Positions 10,369 to 19,226 of a stretch of DNA of 64,000 nucleotides are shown here, piece by piece. The notes beneath the pieces were generated by a model. The model was not told the origin of the DNA. It made no database searches and saw only the letters and a list, made by a program, of their open reading frames with translations. This DNA comes from Citrobacter telavivensis (GTDB lineage: Bacteria; Pseudomonadota; Gammaproteobacteria; Enterobacterales; Enterobacteriaceae). The stretch's first letter is position 1. Each line of letters opens with the position of its first letter. A program made the position numbers and the translations under genes. The stretch covers positions 2,046,001-2,110,000 of the forward strand of contig CP045205.1 in NCBI GenBank assembly GCA_009363175.1, read 5' to 3'.

Positions 10369-10384
10369 GCCACGTTAAACAGAC

Positions 10385-10411
10385 AAACCGCGTACCTCAC
10401 GCGGTTTTTTT
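10385..10411 (+). terminator. Terminator of glk
   Basis: Stem AAACCGCG / CGCGGTTT with loop TACCTCA and a T run directly after it. Confidence 0.88.
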
Positions 10412-10438
10412 CACCCATTTGATTAAGGAACCGACAGA

Positions 10439-10816
10439 ATGAAAACGGTAGAACGCAAAAACTACCCTGAATTAGGTGACGTTAACGCGCCTTACGTTCA
10501 TGCGGTGAAATACAATGGGACGCTCTATATTTCGGGGCTGACCGCCTTTGGCACGCCGGCTCAGCGCGGTGGTATCGCAGAACAGGCGGAAGAGATATTT
10601 GCTCAGATAAAGAAAGTGACCGCCGCAGAAGGCATCGATTTTTCCGCGCTGATAAAAGTGACTATTTTCATTACCTCATTTGATGAAATTAACACGTTGC
10701 GCGAGGTCCTTTACCGGCACTACGGTGAATATCTGCCTGCCAGTTCCCTCGTTGAAGTCAGCCGTCTTTTTGCACCCGATCTCAGAATCGAAATTGAGAC
10801 AGTGTTCGCACTCTGA
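10439..10816 (+). CDS. Rid-family (YjgF/YER057c) protein
   Basis: A 125-residue protein with the Rid fold signatures: YISGLTA near residue 30, VTIFITSFDEI in the middle and EIETVFAL at the end. Classical RidA enamine/imine deaminases carry an essential Arg in the segment PARSCVEVARL. Here the equivalent is PASSLVEVSRL, so that Arg is Ser. It is therefore a Rid subfamily member unlikely to have canonical RidA deaminase activity. It has its own ribosome binding region (AAGGA) after the glk terminator. Substrate unknown. Confidence 0.8.
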   Translation: MKTVERKNYPELGDVNAPYVHAVKYNGTLYISGLTAFGTPAQRGGIAEQAEEIFAQIKKVTAAEGIDFSALIKVTIFITSFDEINTLREVLYRHYGEYLPASSLVEVSRLFAPDLRIEIETVFAL

Positions 10817-10954
10817 TTCAGGGTTTATGGCTGAACAGCATTCGTAGTCCTGGTCCGATCATGACGATACCGGTGAAACGTGTCTGCCAACTGGTATCGC
10901 CTCAAATATTGCAGGTATAATTCCACCTATCATTCACCAGACTCAGAAGCAAAG

Positions 10955-11494
10955 ATGACGAAACTTACCTTACAAGAGCAGATGCTCAAAGCGGGTTTAG
11001 TAACCAGCAAAAAGATGGCGAAAGTCCAGAGAACGGCTAAAAAATCACGCGTGCAGGCTCGTGAGGCAAGAGAGGCGGTCGAAGAAAATAAAAAGGCGCA
11101 GCTTGAGCGTGACAAACAGCTCAGCGAGCAGCAAAAACAGGCGACGCTGGCGAAAGAGTTTAAAGCCCAGGTGAAGCAACTGATTGAAATGAACCGGATC
11201 ACTGTCGCAAAAGGCGACATTGGCTTTAACTTCACCGATAACAATCTCATCAAAAAAATCGAAGTGGATAAGCTAACTCAGGCGCAGTTGATCAACGGAC
11301 GTCTGGCCATTGCGCGTCTGGCTACCGATAACAGCGACGAGAGCGAATACGCGATTATCCCGGCCAGCGTCGCCGATAAAATTGCGCAGCGCGATGCAAA
11401 CAGCATCGTATTACACAGCGCGCTGAGTCAGGAAGAGCAGGATGAAGACGATCCGTATGCTGATTTTAAAGTGCCTGATGATTTGATGTGGTAA
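10955..11494 (+). CDS. yaiL: DUF2058 family protein YaiL
   Basis: A 179-residue, very charged cytoplasmic protein. It starts MTKLTLQEQMLKAGL and has a Lys/Arg/Glu-rich helical stretch (about residues 20-70) that looks like a long helix or coiled coil. It matches E. coli YaiL (DUF2058), a nucleoprotein/polysome-associated protein of unknown role. The frame is open 25 codons further upstream, but ATG 10955 gives the family start. An acidic tail EEQDEDDPYADF closes it. Confidence 0.85.
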   Translation: MTKLTLQEQMLKAGLVTSKKMAKVQRTAKKSRVQAREAREAVEENKKAQLERDKQLSEQQKQATLAKEFKAQVKQLIEMNRITVAKGDIGFNFTDNNLIKKIEVDKLTQAQLINGRLAIARLATDNSDESEYAIIPASVADKIAQRDANSIVLHSALSQEEQDEDDPYADFKVPDDLMW

Positions 11495-11501
11495 GACGCA
11501 T

Positions 11502-12200
11502 TCAGAACGGCGCGGGGTGATGAGCATTGATGTGCTCCCCGCTGACGGGGTGAACAAAGCGCAGTTCGCTGGCGTGAAGCATCAGACGCGAAGCCTGTTC
11601 TGTACCGGGCTGCAGGCGGCCGCCATACAGGTCGCAGCCCAGAATGGGGTGCCCCACTCGCTGGCAGTGAATGCGTAGCTGATGCGTGCGTCCGGTCTCC
11701 GGCGTGAGTTGGACCCGCGTCAACGGCATCATGGTCCCATCGGCCAGTTGCCGGACAACGCGCTCAACGACCTGATAGCGAGACCGCGCGGGTTTGCCCT
11801 TGAGCGGGCAAATCGTCATCCGCGGGAACAGGGCTGGATCTTTGGCAATCGGTGCGTCGATCGTCCCCTCGTCAGCGTCCAGATGTCCGCAGAGCAGCGC
11901 GCTGTAGACTTTACTGACGGTGCGCTGGCTGAACTGGTGGCAGAGGGCGGCATTGATCGCCTTATTACGCGCCACCACCATCAGTCCGGACGTACCGAAA
12001 TCCAGGCGGTGAACCAGCGTGCAGCCAGGAAATTGCTGAACCAGTCGATAGTGTACCGAATCGAGATTTTGCGGATGCTTTCCTGAAAGACTGAGCAGCC
12101 CAGCGGGTTTGTTGATCAACACCAGGTGATCGTCCTGATAGAGCGTCTCTATCTCGTCGTCGCACGGTGGGGCAATAAAGGTATCAATAATCGTAGACAT
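11502..12200 (-). CDS. RluA-family pseudouridine synthase
   Basis: A 232-residue RNA pseudouridine synthase. The catalytic Asp lies in the motif HRLDFGTSGLMVVA (residues about 75-90). The fold motifs LINKPAGLL and PETGRTHQLRIHCQ are also present. There is no N-terminal S4 domain, as in RluA and TruC. The frame extends to 12302, but 12200 (MSTIID) is the start that keeps only family-like sequence. It is convergent with yaiL, with 7 bases between the stops. Which RNA site it modifies cannot be told; it is not clearly RluA itself. Confidence 0.82.
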   Translation of the reverse strand: MSTIIDTFIAPPCDDEIETLYQDDHLVLINKPAGLLSLSGKHPQNLDSVHYRLVQQFPGCTLVHRLDFGTSGLMVVARNKAINAALCHQFSQRTVSKVYSALLCGHLDADEGTIDAPIAKDPALFPRMTICPLKGKPARSRYQVVERVVRQLADGTMMPLTRVQLTPETGRTHQLRIHCQRVGHPILGCDLYGGRLQPGTEQASRLMLHASELRFVHPVSGEHINAHHPAPF

Positions 12201-12389
12201 CAGGCTGCCCGGCGGGAAAGTGGGTGCGGATGATAACCCATTTTCTGCTGACCGGCGAATGACGGCGACTTCACTTTCCCTCGCATCCCTGAAATTTATC
12301 ATCCAGACTTAACCCAAAGACGTGGTCTGCGCAGGCATTGTGCTTTACACTGCGCGCTGCAAAAAATTGAGTAGATTAACCAGACGGTA

Positions 12390-12872
12390 ATGGCGATGAA
12401 CGGAACAATCACAACGTGGTTTAAAGATAAAGGTTTTGGATTTATCAAAGATGAGAACGGCGATAACCGCTATTTTCATGTGATTAAGGTTGCCAACCCT
12501 GAGCTGATTAAGAAAGATGCGGCGGTAACCTTTGAGCCAACGACCAATAACAAAGGTCTTTCCGCGTATGCGGTGAAGGTCGTGCCGGACAGCAAATATA
12601 TCTATATCGCGGGCGAGCGGCTAAAGCTCACCTCGATTAAGTCATTCGTGGTGTTCAGCGAAGAAGTCCCGGCCGATACGCCGATTGATAAAGAAAATGC
12701 GGTGCTCTCTGTTGGACTGCTGATGAGCAGCATCAGACCGAAAACCGCGGAAAAAGCGGGTGAAATGCGCACGGTGAAAAAACTGGCGATCACCACCTTC
12801 CAGGGCACGACGCTGATCTTCTCGGAAGATGAGATTGATATCGAGTCCACGGTCAAAATGCTCAAAGTTTGA
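12390..12872 (+). CDS. Cold-shock-domain protein with C-terminal extension
   Basis: A 160-residue protein. Residues 1-65 are a CspA-type OB fold with the RNA-binding motifs KGFGFIKD (RNP1) and NRYFHVIKV (RNP2-like, with Tyr for the first Phe). A C-terminal 90-residue domain of unknown function follows, unlike the 70-residue classical Csp proteins. It probably binds single-stranded RNA or DNA. The start at MAMNGT has only a weak Shine-Dalgarno. It stands alone, convergent with ypdB. Confidence 0.8.
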   Translation: MAMNGTITTWFKDKGFGFIKDENGDNRYFHVIKVANPELIKKDAAVTFEPTTNNKGLSAYAVKVVPDSKYIYIAGERLKLTSIKSFVVFSEEVPADTPIDKENAVLSVGLLMSSIRPKTAEKAGEMRTVKKLAITTFQGTTLIFSEDEIDIESTVKMLKV

Positions 12873-12908
12873 TTTCTGCGCTGCCTGTCGACAGCACAGC
12901 GCAGTCCA

Positions 12909-13643
12909 CTATAAATGCATTAGCTGGCGGAACTCTTTTACCTTGCTGCGGCTTACGGGAATCTCAAATTCCAGATCCTTGAGCCGCAGAATATAAGTAT
13001 TGTTAAACCACGGCTCAATCTCGCGGATCTTGTTCAGGTTGACGCAGAACGAGCGGTGGCAGCGGAAAAAATGCGAGGGTGGCAGTTTGTTGCAGAACTC
13101 GGTGATATTGATGGGCATCACGTACGACTCCCGCCGCGTATAGACAAACGTCATTTTCTCATGTGCTTCGGCGTAATAAATATCGTTGATCGGCGTGACG
13201 ATAATCCGCTCATCTTTGATCAGGTTGATGGTGTCGTTTTCACGCGTAACCGGCCCAACCGCTGCGGCGCCGGACTGTTGCTGTTGCCAGGCTGTCTCCA
13301 GCTTTTGCAGCATCCCGACGATCCGTGATTCCTGATACGGCTTGAGAATATAGTCAAACGCTTCCAGCTCAAACGCTTCAACCGCATGTTCTTTCCACGC
13401 GGTAATAAACACAATAAACGGCTTATGGGCGAACTGACTGATATTTTGCGCCAGCAGAACGCCGTCCAGAGACGGAATATTGATATCAAGAAAAATGGCG
13501 TCGACGCGGTGATGCTGCAAAAACTTCAGCACATCCAGACCGTCGTCAAACGTGCCGACAATCTCCATCTGGCTGTGTTCTTTAATCAGCCAACTGAGTT
13601 CCTGTTGGGCAAGGAATTCATCTTCAACGATGATGACTTTCAC
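12909..13643 (-). CDS. ypdB: Response regulator YpdB (LytTR)
   Basis: A 244-residue regulator. The receiver domain has acidic pair ED at residues 7-8, phosphoacceptor Asp in IFLDINIPSLDG and Lys in YILKPY. The C-terminal LytTR DNA-binding domain includes HRSFCVNLNKI. It is nearly identical to E. coli YpdB (PyrR), which senses extracellular pyruvate through YpdA and activates the transporter gene yhjX. It is the second gene of ypdAB, 14 bases after ypdA. Confidence 0.96.
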   Translation of the reverse strand: MKVIIVEDEFLAQQELSWLIKEHSQMEIVGTFDDGLDVLKFLQHHRVDAIFLDINIPSLDGVLLAQNISQFAHKPFIVFITAWKEHAVEAFELEAFDYILKPYQESRIVGMLQKLETAWQQQQSGAAAVGPVTRENDTINLIKDERIIVTPINDIYYAEAHEKMTFVYTRRESYVMPINITEFCNKLPPSHFFRCHRSFCVNLNKIREIEPWFNNTYILRLKDLEFEIPVSRSKVKEFRQLMHL

Positions 13644-13657
13644 AGTGTTACTCCGGC

Positions 13658-15355
13658 TTAAAGCAATAACGTGGCGGGCGTCGCGGTCGCGGTGTGCTGG
13701 TTCGGCACATAAAAGGCGATTTCGGTACCTGGCTCCAGGCGGCGAATATGCAGACCTTCACCGTATAACAGCTTAACGCGATGATGGACATTAAGCAGAC
13801 CAATTTTATTGCCCGGCATTTCGTTGGATTCCACACGCTCAATCACTTTTGGATCGATACCGTGGCCGGTGTCTCTTACGGCAATGCGCACCCGGTTACC
13901 ACACTCGGCGACGCTAATCGTCACCACGCCTTTCCCTTTACAGGGCTGAATGCCATGGACAATGGCGTTCTCGACTAACGGTTGTATCAGCAGGCTGGGG
14001 ATGGAGCAGTTGACCTCTTCATCAATATCATAAATCACGGTCAGCTTGTCACCAAAACGGGCCTGTTCAATGGCAATGTAATCCTTGATTTGGTACAGCT
14101 CTTTTTTGATGTCGATTTGCTCGTCATCCTTTAACTCAATGTTATAGCGCAGGTAACGCGACAAATTAAAAATGAGCTGACGGGCCGTGTCCGGATTAAG
14201 CCGAATCGATGACGAAATCGCGTTCAGGGCGTTAAACAGGAAATGAGGATTAATTTTACTTTGCAGCGCGCGTAGCTCTGCCTTATTTGCCATCTCCCGC
14301 AATTGCTCGGTGCGGGACACCTCGAGCTGGGTCGAGATAATTTGCGACAGACCTATTGCCATCTCCTGCAATGACGAGGTGATCTGATGGGCGTGGCAGT
14401 AATAAATTTTCAGCGTGCCGGTCACGACGCCTTTTTCCCATAATGGAATGACCAGCATGGAGTGAATTTCTGGCGTGCGGTGTGCTTCATCATTGTTTTT
14501 AATAATGATTTCACCGTGATTGATCGCCTGCTGGGTGGTCGGGCTGACGAAGTCATCGTGATTGCGGTAGTTGGCTTCTCCGACACCGACGTAGGCCAGC
14601 ACGTGCTGGGTATTGGTAATTGCCACCGCATCGGCGTGGATATCGTGACGAATAATTTCGCAGATCTGGCGCAGCGATTCACTGTTGACCTGGCGAAACA
14701 AGGGCAGGGTTTTATTGGCGATATCCAGTGCCAGCTTGGCCTGCCGCGCGGCGCTCGCTTCCTTCTCACCCTCAACGCTCTGTACCAGCAGCACGATAAA
14801 CCCGATACAGACGCTGCCGAGGATCATCGGAATACCGATTTTCGAGACGATATCCAGCCCCAGTTCGGTGGTTGGCGCCCAGAGGACAACCAGGATCATC
14901 GTCAGCGTTTCACAAAGCATGCCGCCTAAAATCCCGGCGCGCCAGTGTTGGGCTTTGGGGATCTTACGGTTAATCCAGCCGGCAAGACACCCCGCCAGAA
15001 TACTGGTGATAAAGCAGGGGATCGCCGTCACGCCACCAATGTCGATCAGATAGCGGTGCGTCCCGGCAATCACCCCCGTAATAATACCTACCCACGGACC
15101 AAACAGGATCCCGCCTGACATCACGGCAATAATACGCACGTTCACCAGTGAACCTTCTACCGGCACGCCGGACCAGGTACTGAACAATGCGAACATCGAA
15201 AAAATGGCGGTAACGGCGAGCAGTTCTTTTGGCGTATGGGCAGACTTATGCAGCAGCTCGCGAAACAGGCGGATGCGGATGAGAAAGAACAGACAGAATA
15301 GCATCAGCGCAGCCCGGTCAAAGACGGCCAGCAGCATGGTAAATATTTCGTGCAC
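13658..15355 (-). CDS. ypdA: Sensor histidine kinase YpdA
   Basis: A 565-residue LytS-type kinase. Residues about 1-200 form the multi-pass 5TMR-LYT sensor. A GAF domain occupies about 220-350, the His kinase motif NPHFLFNALNAISSS is near 370, and the HATPase domain (PLVENAIVHG, DTGHGID) ends the protein. By homology it detects extracellular pyruvate and phosphorylates YpdB. The start is GTG at 15355, matching E. coli YpdA (MHEIF). It is divergent from alaC. Confidence 0.96.
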   Translation of the reverse strand: MHEIFTMLLAVFDRAALMLFCLFFLIRIRLFRELLHKSAHTPKELLAVTAIFSMFALFSTWSGVPVEGSLVNVRIIAVMSGGILFGPWVGIITGVIAGTHRYLIDIGGVTAIPCFITSILAGCLAGWINRKIPKAQHWRAGILGGMLCETLTMILVVLWAPTTELGLDIVSKIGIPMILGSVCIGFIVLLVQSVEGEKEASAARQAKLALDIANKTLPLFRQVNSESLRQICEIIRHDIHADAVAITNTQHVLAYVGVGEANYRNHDDFVSPTTQQAINHGEIIIKNNDEAHRTPEIHSMLVIPLWEKGVVTGTLKIYYCHAHQITSSLQEMAIGLSQIISTQLEVSRTEQLREMANKAELRALQSKINPHFLFNALNAISSSIRLNPDTARQLIFNLSRYLRYNIELKDDEQIDIKKELYQIKDYIAIEQARFGDKLTVIYDIDEEVNCSIPSLLIQPLVENAIVHGIQPCKGKGVVTISVAECGNRVRIAVRDTGHGIDPKVIERVESNEMPGNKIGLLNVHHRVKLLYGEGLHIRRLEPGTEIAFYVPNQHTATATPATLLL

Positions 15356-15743
15356 GGGGGGACTCTTGCCAAAGGGTTAAAGGACTATGATAGGTAACCG
15401 CAGGGCGGATGACCAGCCTGCTGAGATCGGGTGGCTAATGAGGAAAAACCTCAATTTTAAAAGGGGATTGATGAATGATTGGTGTATTTACAATACATCT
15501 CATAAAACGCGGGCTTTCATGGTTACTACCATAACAACAGAGTGTTATAAAAACGTAACATTTAACGGCGACGAAAACGAATCACTTCCTCTTTTAAAAT
15601 TGATATTCCTCTTTTGAGAAACAAAAAAATATTTTCCTTTCCCTCTCGACAGAGGGATTTTAATCAGGCTATTTTCTAAACATGCCACCATCGTGGCAGC
15701 GTCGCTCGGACGGTCCGGGCGCTAACGTGAATCTGAGGAAATT
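15356..15743. other. Divergent ypdA-alaC intergenic region
   Basis: 388 bases without a convincing gene. They are AT-rich around 15470-15650 and should hold both promoters. A short hairpin TGCCACCATCGTGGCA lies at 15682-15697. No known RNA element was recognised. Confidence 0.5.
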
Positions 15744-16982
15744 ATGGCTGACTCTCGCCCTGAACGTCGCTTTACGCGTATTGATCGTCTCCCCCCCTAC
15801 GTTTTTAACATCACGGCTGAACTGAAGATGGCTGCGCGTCGGCGCGGCGAAGATATTATCGACTTCAGCATGGGGAACCCGGACGGCCCAACGCCGCCTC
15901 ACATCGTCGAAAAACTGTGTACCGTGGCGCAGCGCCCCGATACGCACGGTTATTCCACTTCTCGCGGTATCCCACGCCTGCGTCGGGCCATCTCCCGCTG
16001 GTATCAGGAACGCTATGAAGTTGATATCGATCCGGAATCTGAAGCGATCGTCACCATTGGCTCAAAAGAGGGGCTGGCGCACCTGATGCTGGCGACGCTC
16101 GATCATGGCGATACGGTGCTGGTGCCGAACCCCAGCTATCCCATCCATATCTACGGCGCGGTGATTGCTGGCGCTCAGGTGCGTTCTGTTCCGCTGGTGG
16201 AAGGTATCGATTTCTTCAACGAACTGGAACGCGCGATTCGCGAAAGTTATCCGAAACCGAAGATGATGATCCTCGGTTTCCCGTCTAACCCGACGGCGCA
16301 GTGCGTTGAGTTAGAATTTTTTGAGAAAGTGGTCGCGCTGGCGAAGCGTTACGATGTACTGGTGGTGCACGATTTGGCTTACGCCGACATCGTTTACGAT
16401 GGCTGGAAAGCGCCGTCCATCATGCAGGTGCCAGGGGCGCGCGACGTGGCGGTAGAGTTTTTCACGCTGTCGAAAAGTTACAACATGGCCGGCTGGCGCA
16501 TTGGCTTTATGGTGGGCAACAAAACGCTGGTCAATGCCCTGGCGCGGATTAAGAGCTATCACGACTACGGTACGTTTACCCCGCTGCAGGTTGCTGCCAT
16601 TGCGGCGCTGGAAGGCGATCAGCAGTGCGTGCGTGATATCGCCGAGCAGTATAAGCGTCGCCGTGACGTGCTGGTGAAAGGGCTGCATGAGGCCGGGTGG
16701 ATGGTCGAAATGCCGAAGGCCTCGATGTACGTGTGGGCGAAGATCCCGGAACAGTATGCCGGGATGGGGTCGCTGGACTTCGCGAAAAAACTATTGAACG
16801 ACGCTAAAGTGTGCGTGTCGCCCGGAATTGGCTTTGGTGATTACGGTGATACCCATGTGCGTTTCGCGCTGATTGAGAACCGCGATCGTATCCGTCAGGC
16901 GATCAGAGGGATTAAATCGATGTTCCGCGCCGATGGCTTGCTGCCTGCCGGAACGAAATCGGCCTCTGAAACCCTCGAGTAA
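15744..16982 (+). CDS. alaC: Glutamate-pyruvate aminotransferase AlaC
   Basis: A 412-residue class I/II PLP aminotransferase making alanine from pyruvate and glutamate. The Schiff-base Lys lies in TLSKSYNMAGWRIGF, and the PLP-contacting segments FSMGNPDGPTP, GFPSNPTAQ and HDLAYADIVYDG are intact. It is nearly identical to E. coli AlaC over the full length. The start is preceded by CTGAGGAAATT. It is monocistronic with a strong terminator. Confidence 0.96.
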   Translation: MADSRPERRFTRIDRLPPYVFNITAELKMAARRRGEDIIDFSMGNPDGPTPPHIVEKLCTVAQRPDTHGYSTSRGIPRLRRAISRWYQERYEVDIDPESEAIVTIGSKEGLAHLMLATLDHGDTVLVPNPSYPIHIYGAVIAGAQVRSVPLVEGIDFFNELERAIRESYPKPKMMILGFPSNPTAQCVELEFFEKVVALAKRYDVLVVHDLAYADIVYDGWKAPSIMQVPGARDVAVEFFTLSKSYNMAGWRIGFMVGNKTLVNALARIKSYHDYGTFTPLQVAAIAALEGDQQCVRDIAEQYKRRRDVLVKGLHEAGWMVEMPKASMYVWAKIPEQYAGMGSLDFAKKLLNDAKVCVSPGIGFGDYGDTHVRFALIENRDRIRQAIRGIKSMFRADGLLPAGTKSASETLE

Positions 16983-17006
16983 AACGTTCTGTCCATCCAA
17001 ACGCAA

Positions 17007-17033
17007 ACAGGAGCCATCGGCTCCTGTTTTTTT
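17007..17033 (+). terminator. Terminator of alaC
   Basis: ACAGGAGCC / GGCTCCTGT stem with ATC loop followed by seven T. Confidence 0.9.
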
Positions 17034-17048
17034 GCTGCATTGTTGTCT

Positions 17049-17120
17049 TTAGATCATCAGAGCAAACGTACCGGCCCAAACGATGACCATAAAAGAAATG
17101 CCCATAAAGAAATATTTCAC
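17049..17120 (-). CDS. ypdK: Small membrane protein YpdK
   Basis: A 23-residue hydrophobic peptide whose segment KYFFMGISFMVIVWAG matches the E. coli small membrane protein YpdK, found in the same place between alaC and lpxP. A GTG start at 17120 gives the E. coli length and puts GGAG eight bases upstream. An in-frame ATG six bases earlier would sit almost on top of that GGAG, so GTG is preferred. The single hydrophobic helix implies an inner-membrane location; function unknown. Confidence 0.85.
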   Translation of the reverse strand: MKYFFMGISFMVIVWAGTFALMI

Positions 17121-17467
17121 TTTCATCTCTCCGCGTAATGACTGATACGCCTGAATGAATTTTATCTCATCTGATTATAGAGAGCTGATACCGGTAAAAA
17201 CGAAACCCGGAATGTTCCCCGTTTCGTCTGCGGTATCACCTCAGAATTCTGTGCGTTGATTGCTCCAGACGGCGCTAATGTACGCCTAAAAAAGGGGCAA
17301 GACAATAGACATTTTCTTATTTACTTTTAGTAACTTACAACTGTCGGGATTCGGCGACAGTATAATTGCAGAGGGTAATAAATCACCATTGAGCGACGCG
17401 ATTTATAGCGCAAAAAACGAGGATGAAAACCATAGCGTAATCAAGGTTGTTGGTGGGTGGCAGACAA
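17121..17467. other. ypdK-lpxP intergenic region
   Basis: About 350 bases holding the ypdK leader (Shine-Dalgarno at 17126-17133) and otherwise no recognisable gene, RNA or repeat. Confidence 0.5.
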
Positions 17468-17489
17468 TAAAAAAGGCCTTGCGGCCTTC
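17468..17489 (-). terminator. Terminator of lpxP
   Basis: On the minus strand, AAGGCC-GCAA-GGCCTT followed by a T run, just past the lpxP stop. Confidence 0.85.
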
Positions 17490-17490
17490 T

Positions 17491-18411
17491 TTAAATGTAG
17501 AGTGAGGCTTCACCCAATGGACGGGTTTTAAAGCGGCGGTGGATCCAGAGATATTGCTCAGGGGCGCGCATGATCTCTTTCTCGATAATCTTGTTCATAT
17601 AGGCGGCTGCCAGGTTTTCATCTGCCGGGTAGCCCTTCATCTCAGGGGAGATATACAGACGGTATCCGGCGTTACCGGCTTTTCTGACCATCGTCACGGT
17701 GAGCATGGCCGAACCTGACAAGCGCGACAGCACATAGGTACCATTAGTGGTCGCCACGTCTTTAACGGCGAAGAACGGGGCGAATGAACTGCCTTTCGGG
17801 CCGTAATCCTGGTCCGGTGCAAACCAGACGGCTTCACCTTTCTTCAGGGCGCCGACGATGCCGCGCAGATTGTTTCTGCCGATCATGGCTTTATTCGAAC
17901 GCATCCGTCCGCGGGTCTGTACCCACTCCATCAGCGGATTGTTGTGCGGACGATAGGTCGCCATCATCGGTTGGCAAAGACCCATCACCCGGCCACCGAG
18001 TTCCAGTGACATAAAGTGAACGCCAACAACCATCACGCCGCGATTTTGCGCTTGTGCGCGTTGCAGGTTGTCCAGTCCCTCAACATCAAACCATTTACGC
18101 ACGCGACGGTCCGGCCAGAACCAGGCCATGCCGGTTTCCAGCAGCGCCATACCAAGAGAACGGAAATTCTCTTCGATCATCTTTTCTCTCTGTTCCTGAG
18201 AATAAGACGGGAAGCAGAGCTCAAGGTTTTTACGGGCGATGGATTCGCGACGTTTCAGAAAAGGGCGTGCCAGTGACCCCGTCCGGGTGCCGAGAAAGCA
18301 CAAAACAGGGTAGGGAAGTTGCACCAATAACCAAAGCACACCGAGACCAAACCAGGTGAGCCAGTAACGCGGATGCAGAAACGCGCGGGAAAATTTGCAT
18401 GTTGGGAACAT
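17491..18411 (-). CDS. lpxP: Lipid A palmitoleoyltransferase LpxP
   Basis: A 306-residue lauroyl-type acyltransferase with one N-terminal membrane anchor. It attaches palmitoleate to Kdo2-lipid IVA in place of laurate at low temperature. The HX4E catalytic motif is visible as GVHFMSLELGG. The length and sequence follow E. coli LpxP throughout. It is expected to be cold induced. It is transcribed alone, with its terminator at 17468-17489. Confidence 0.95.
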   Translation of the reverse strand: MFPTCKFSRAFLHPRYWLTWFGLGVLWLLVQLPYPVLCFLGTRTGSLARPFLKRRESIARKNLELCFPSYSQEQREKMIEENFRSLGMALLETGMAWFWPDRRVRKWFDVEGLDNLQRAQAQNRGVMVVGVHFMSLELGGRVMGLCQPMMATYRPHNNPLMEWVQTRGRMRSNKAMIGRNNLRGIVGALKKGEAVWFAPDQDYGPKGSSFAPFFAVKDVATTNGTYVLSRLSGSAMLTVTMVRKAGNAGYRLYISPEMKGYPADENLAAAYMNKIIEKEIMRAPEQYLWIHRRFKTRPLGEASLYI

Positions 18412-18833
18412 AAATACCTTCTATTGATACCCATTTTTGTATCGCAGAAGACGTATTCTCCAACGCGGTACACTCAATGTTTTAGGCCATCATGTACGAC
18501 AATGGTTCCTGCAAAGAGTGTAAAACTGCGTCAGGATAAAACCACGAGGGGCATGAATGCTGGACGTATAATGTACCATCCGGGGATTAATGTAAGCCAC
18601 AAATAATTAATCAAGAAGCGTAAATATTTGCATTGCGTATAAAAAATAATGACGTTGTTTTTAATGGGTTGTTTTTAATAAGGTTAGAAAAGCACAATGC
18701 GGAATATTCGTATAATTACAATTGTTATAAATGGGTTATGAGATTTGCCGGAGGGGCCGCTTTAGCTTATGATTGAAAATATAAGGAGAGTAAGTATTTA
18801 CGTTTTGAGTTCACGCAAAAAGGAGGTACAGCG
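18412..18833. other. Divergent lpxP / small membrane protein intergenic region
   Basis: 422 AT-rich bases containing the lpxP promoter and the promoter of the 80-residue membrane protein. No gene was found in it. Confidence 0.5.
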
Positions 18834-19076
18834 ATGATCTTTTTTTTAGCCTTTCTGCTCGTGAGTATGCTGGGCGTCAGCGGCTATATCGCGCAGGTTT
18901 TAGGTTGGGTATCAGCCATTAGCGCGTTTGTCGGCATGGTCATTCTGGCGGTGCTGATATACTACACCACGATGTGGTTGACTGCGGGTGATGAAATGGT
19001 CACAGGATTGTTTCTTTTTCTTTCACCTGCCTGCGGCCTGATCATTCGTTTTATGGTGGGGTACGGTAAGCGTTAA
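18834..19076 (+). CDS. Small two- or three-pass inner membrane protein, unknown
   Basis: An 80-residue hydrophobic protein with three hydrophobic stretches (about residues 1-22, 24-48 and 56-74) and the positive end GYGKR. A very strong Shine-Dalgarno (AGGAGGT) lies at optimal spacing before the ATG, and a perfect palindromic terminator lies downstream, so it is very probably expressed. I do not recognise the family. No operon partner: the next gene is convergent. Confidence 0.7.
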   Translation: MIFFLAFLLVSMLGVSGYIAQVLGWVSAISAFVGMVILAVLIYYTTMWLTAGDEMVTGLFLFLSPACGLIIRFMVGYGKR

Positions 19077-19144
19077 TTGGCCCGGCAATAAAGCATTAAT
19101 ATTGATGATTGCCATTTTTTATATCGGGTGATCACGTCGTATGA

Positions 19145-19170
19145 GAAAGTGCCAGTTAACTGGCACTTTC
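19145..19170. terminator. Bidirectional palindromic terminator
   Basis: Perfect 26-base palindrome, GAAAGTGCCAGTT and its complement, between the convergent small membrane gene and cynX. Confidence 0.75.
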
Positions 19171-19226
19171 GTTGTCAGGATCAACAAAACCGACCCGGTT
19201 AATTCCCTTCTTACTCCCTTCGCGCC

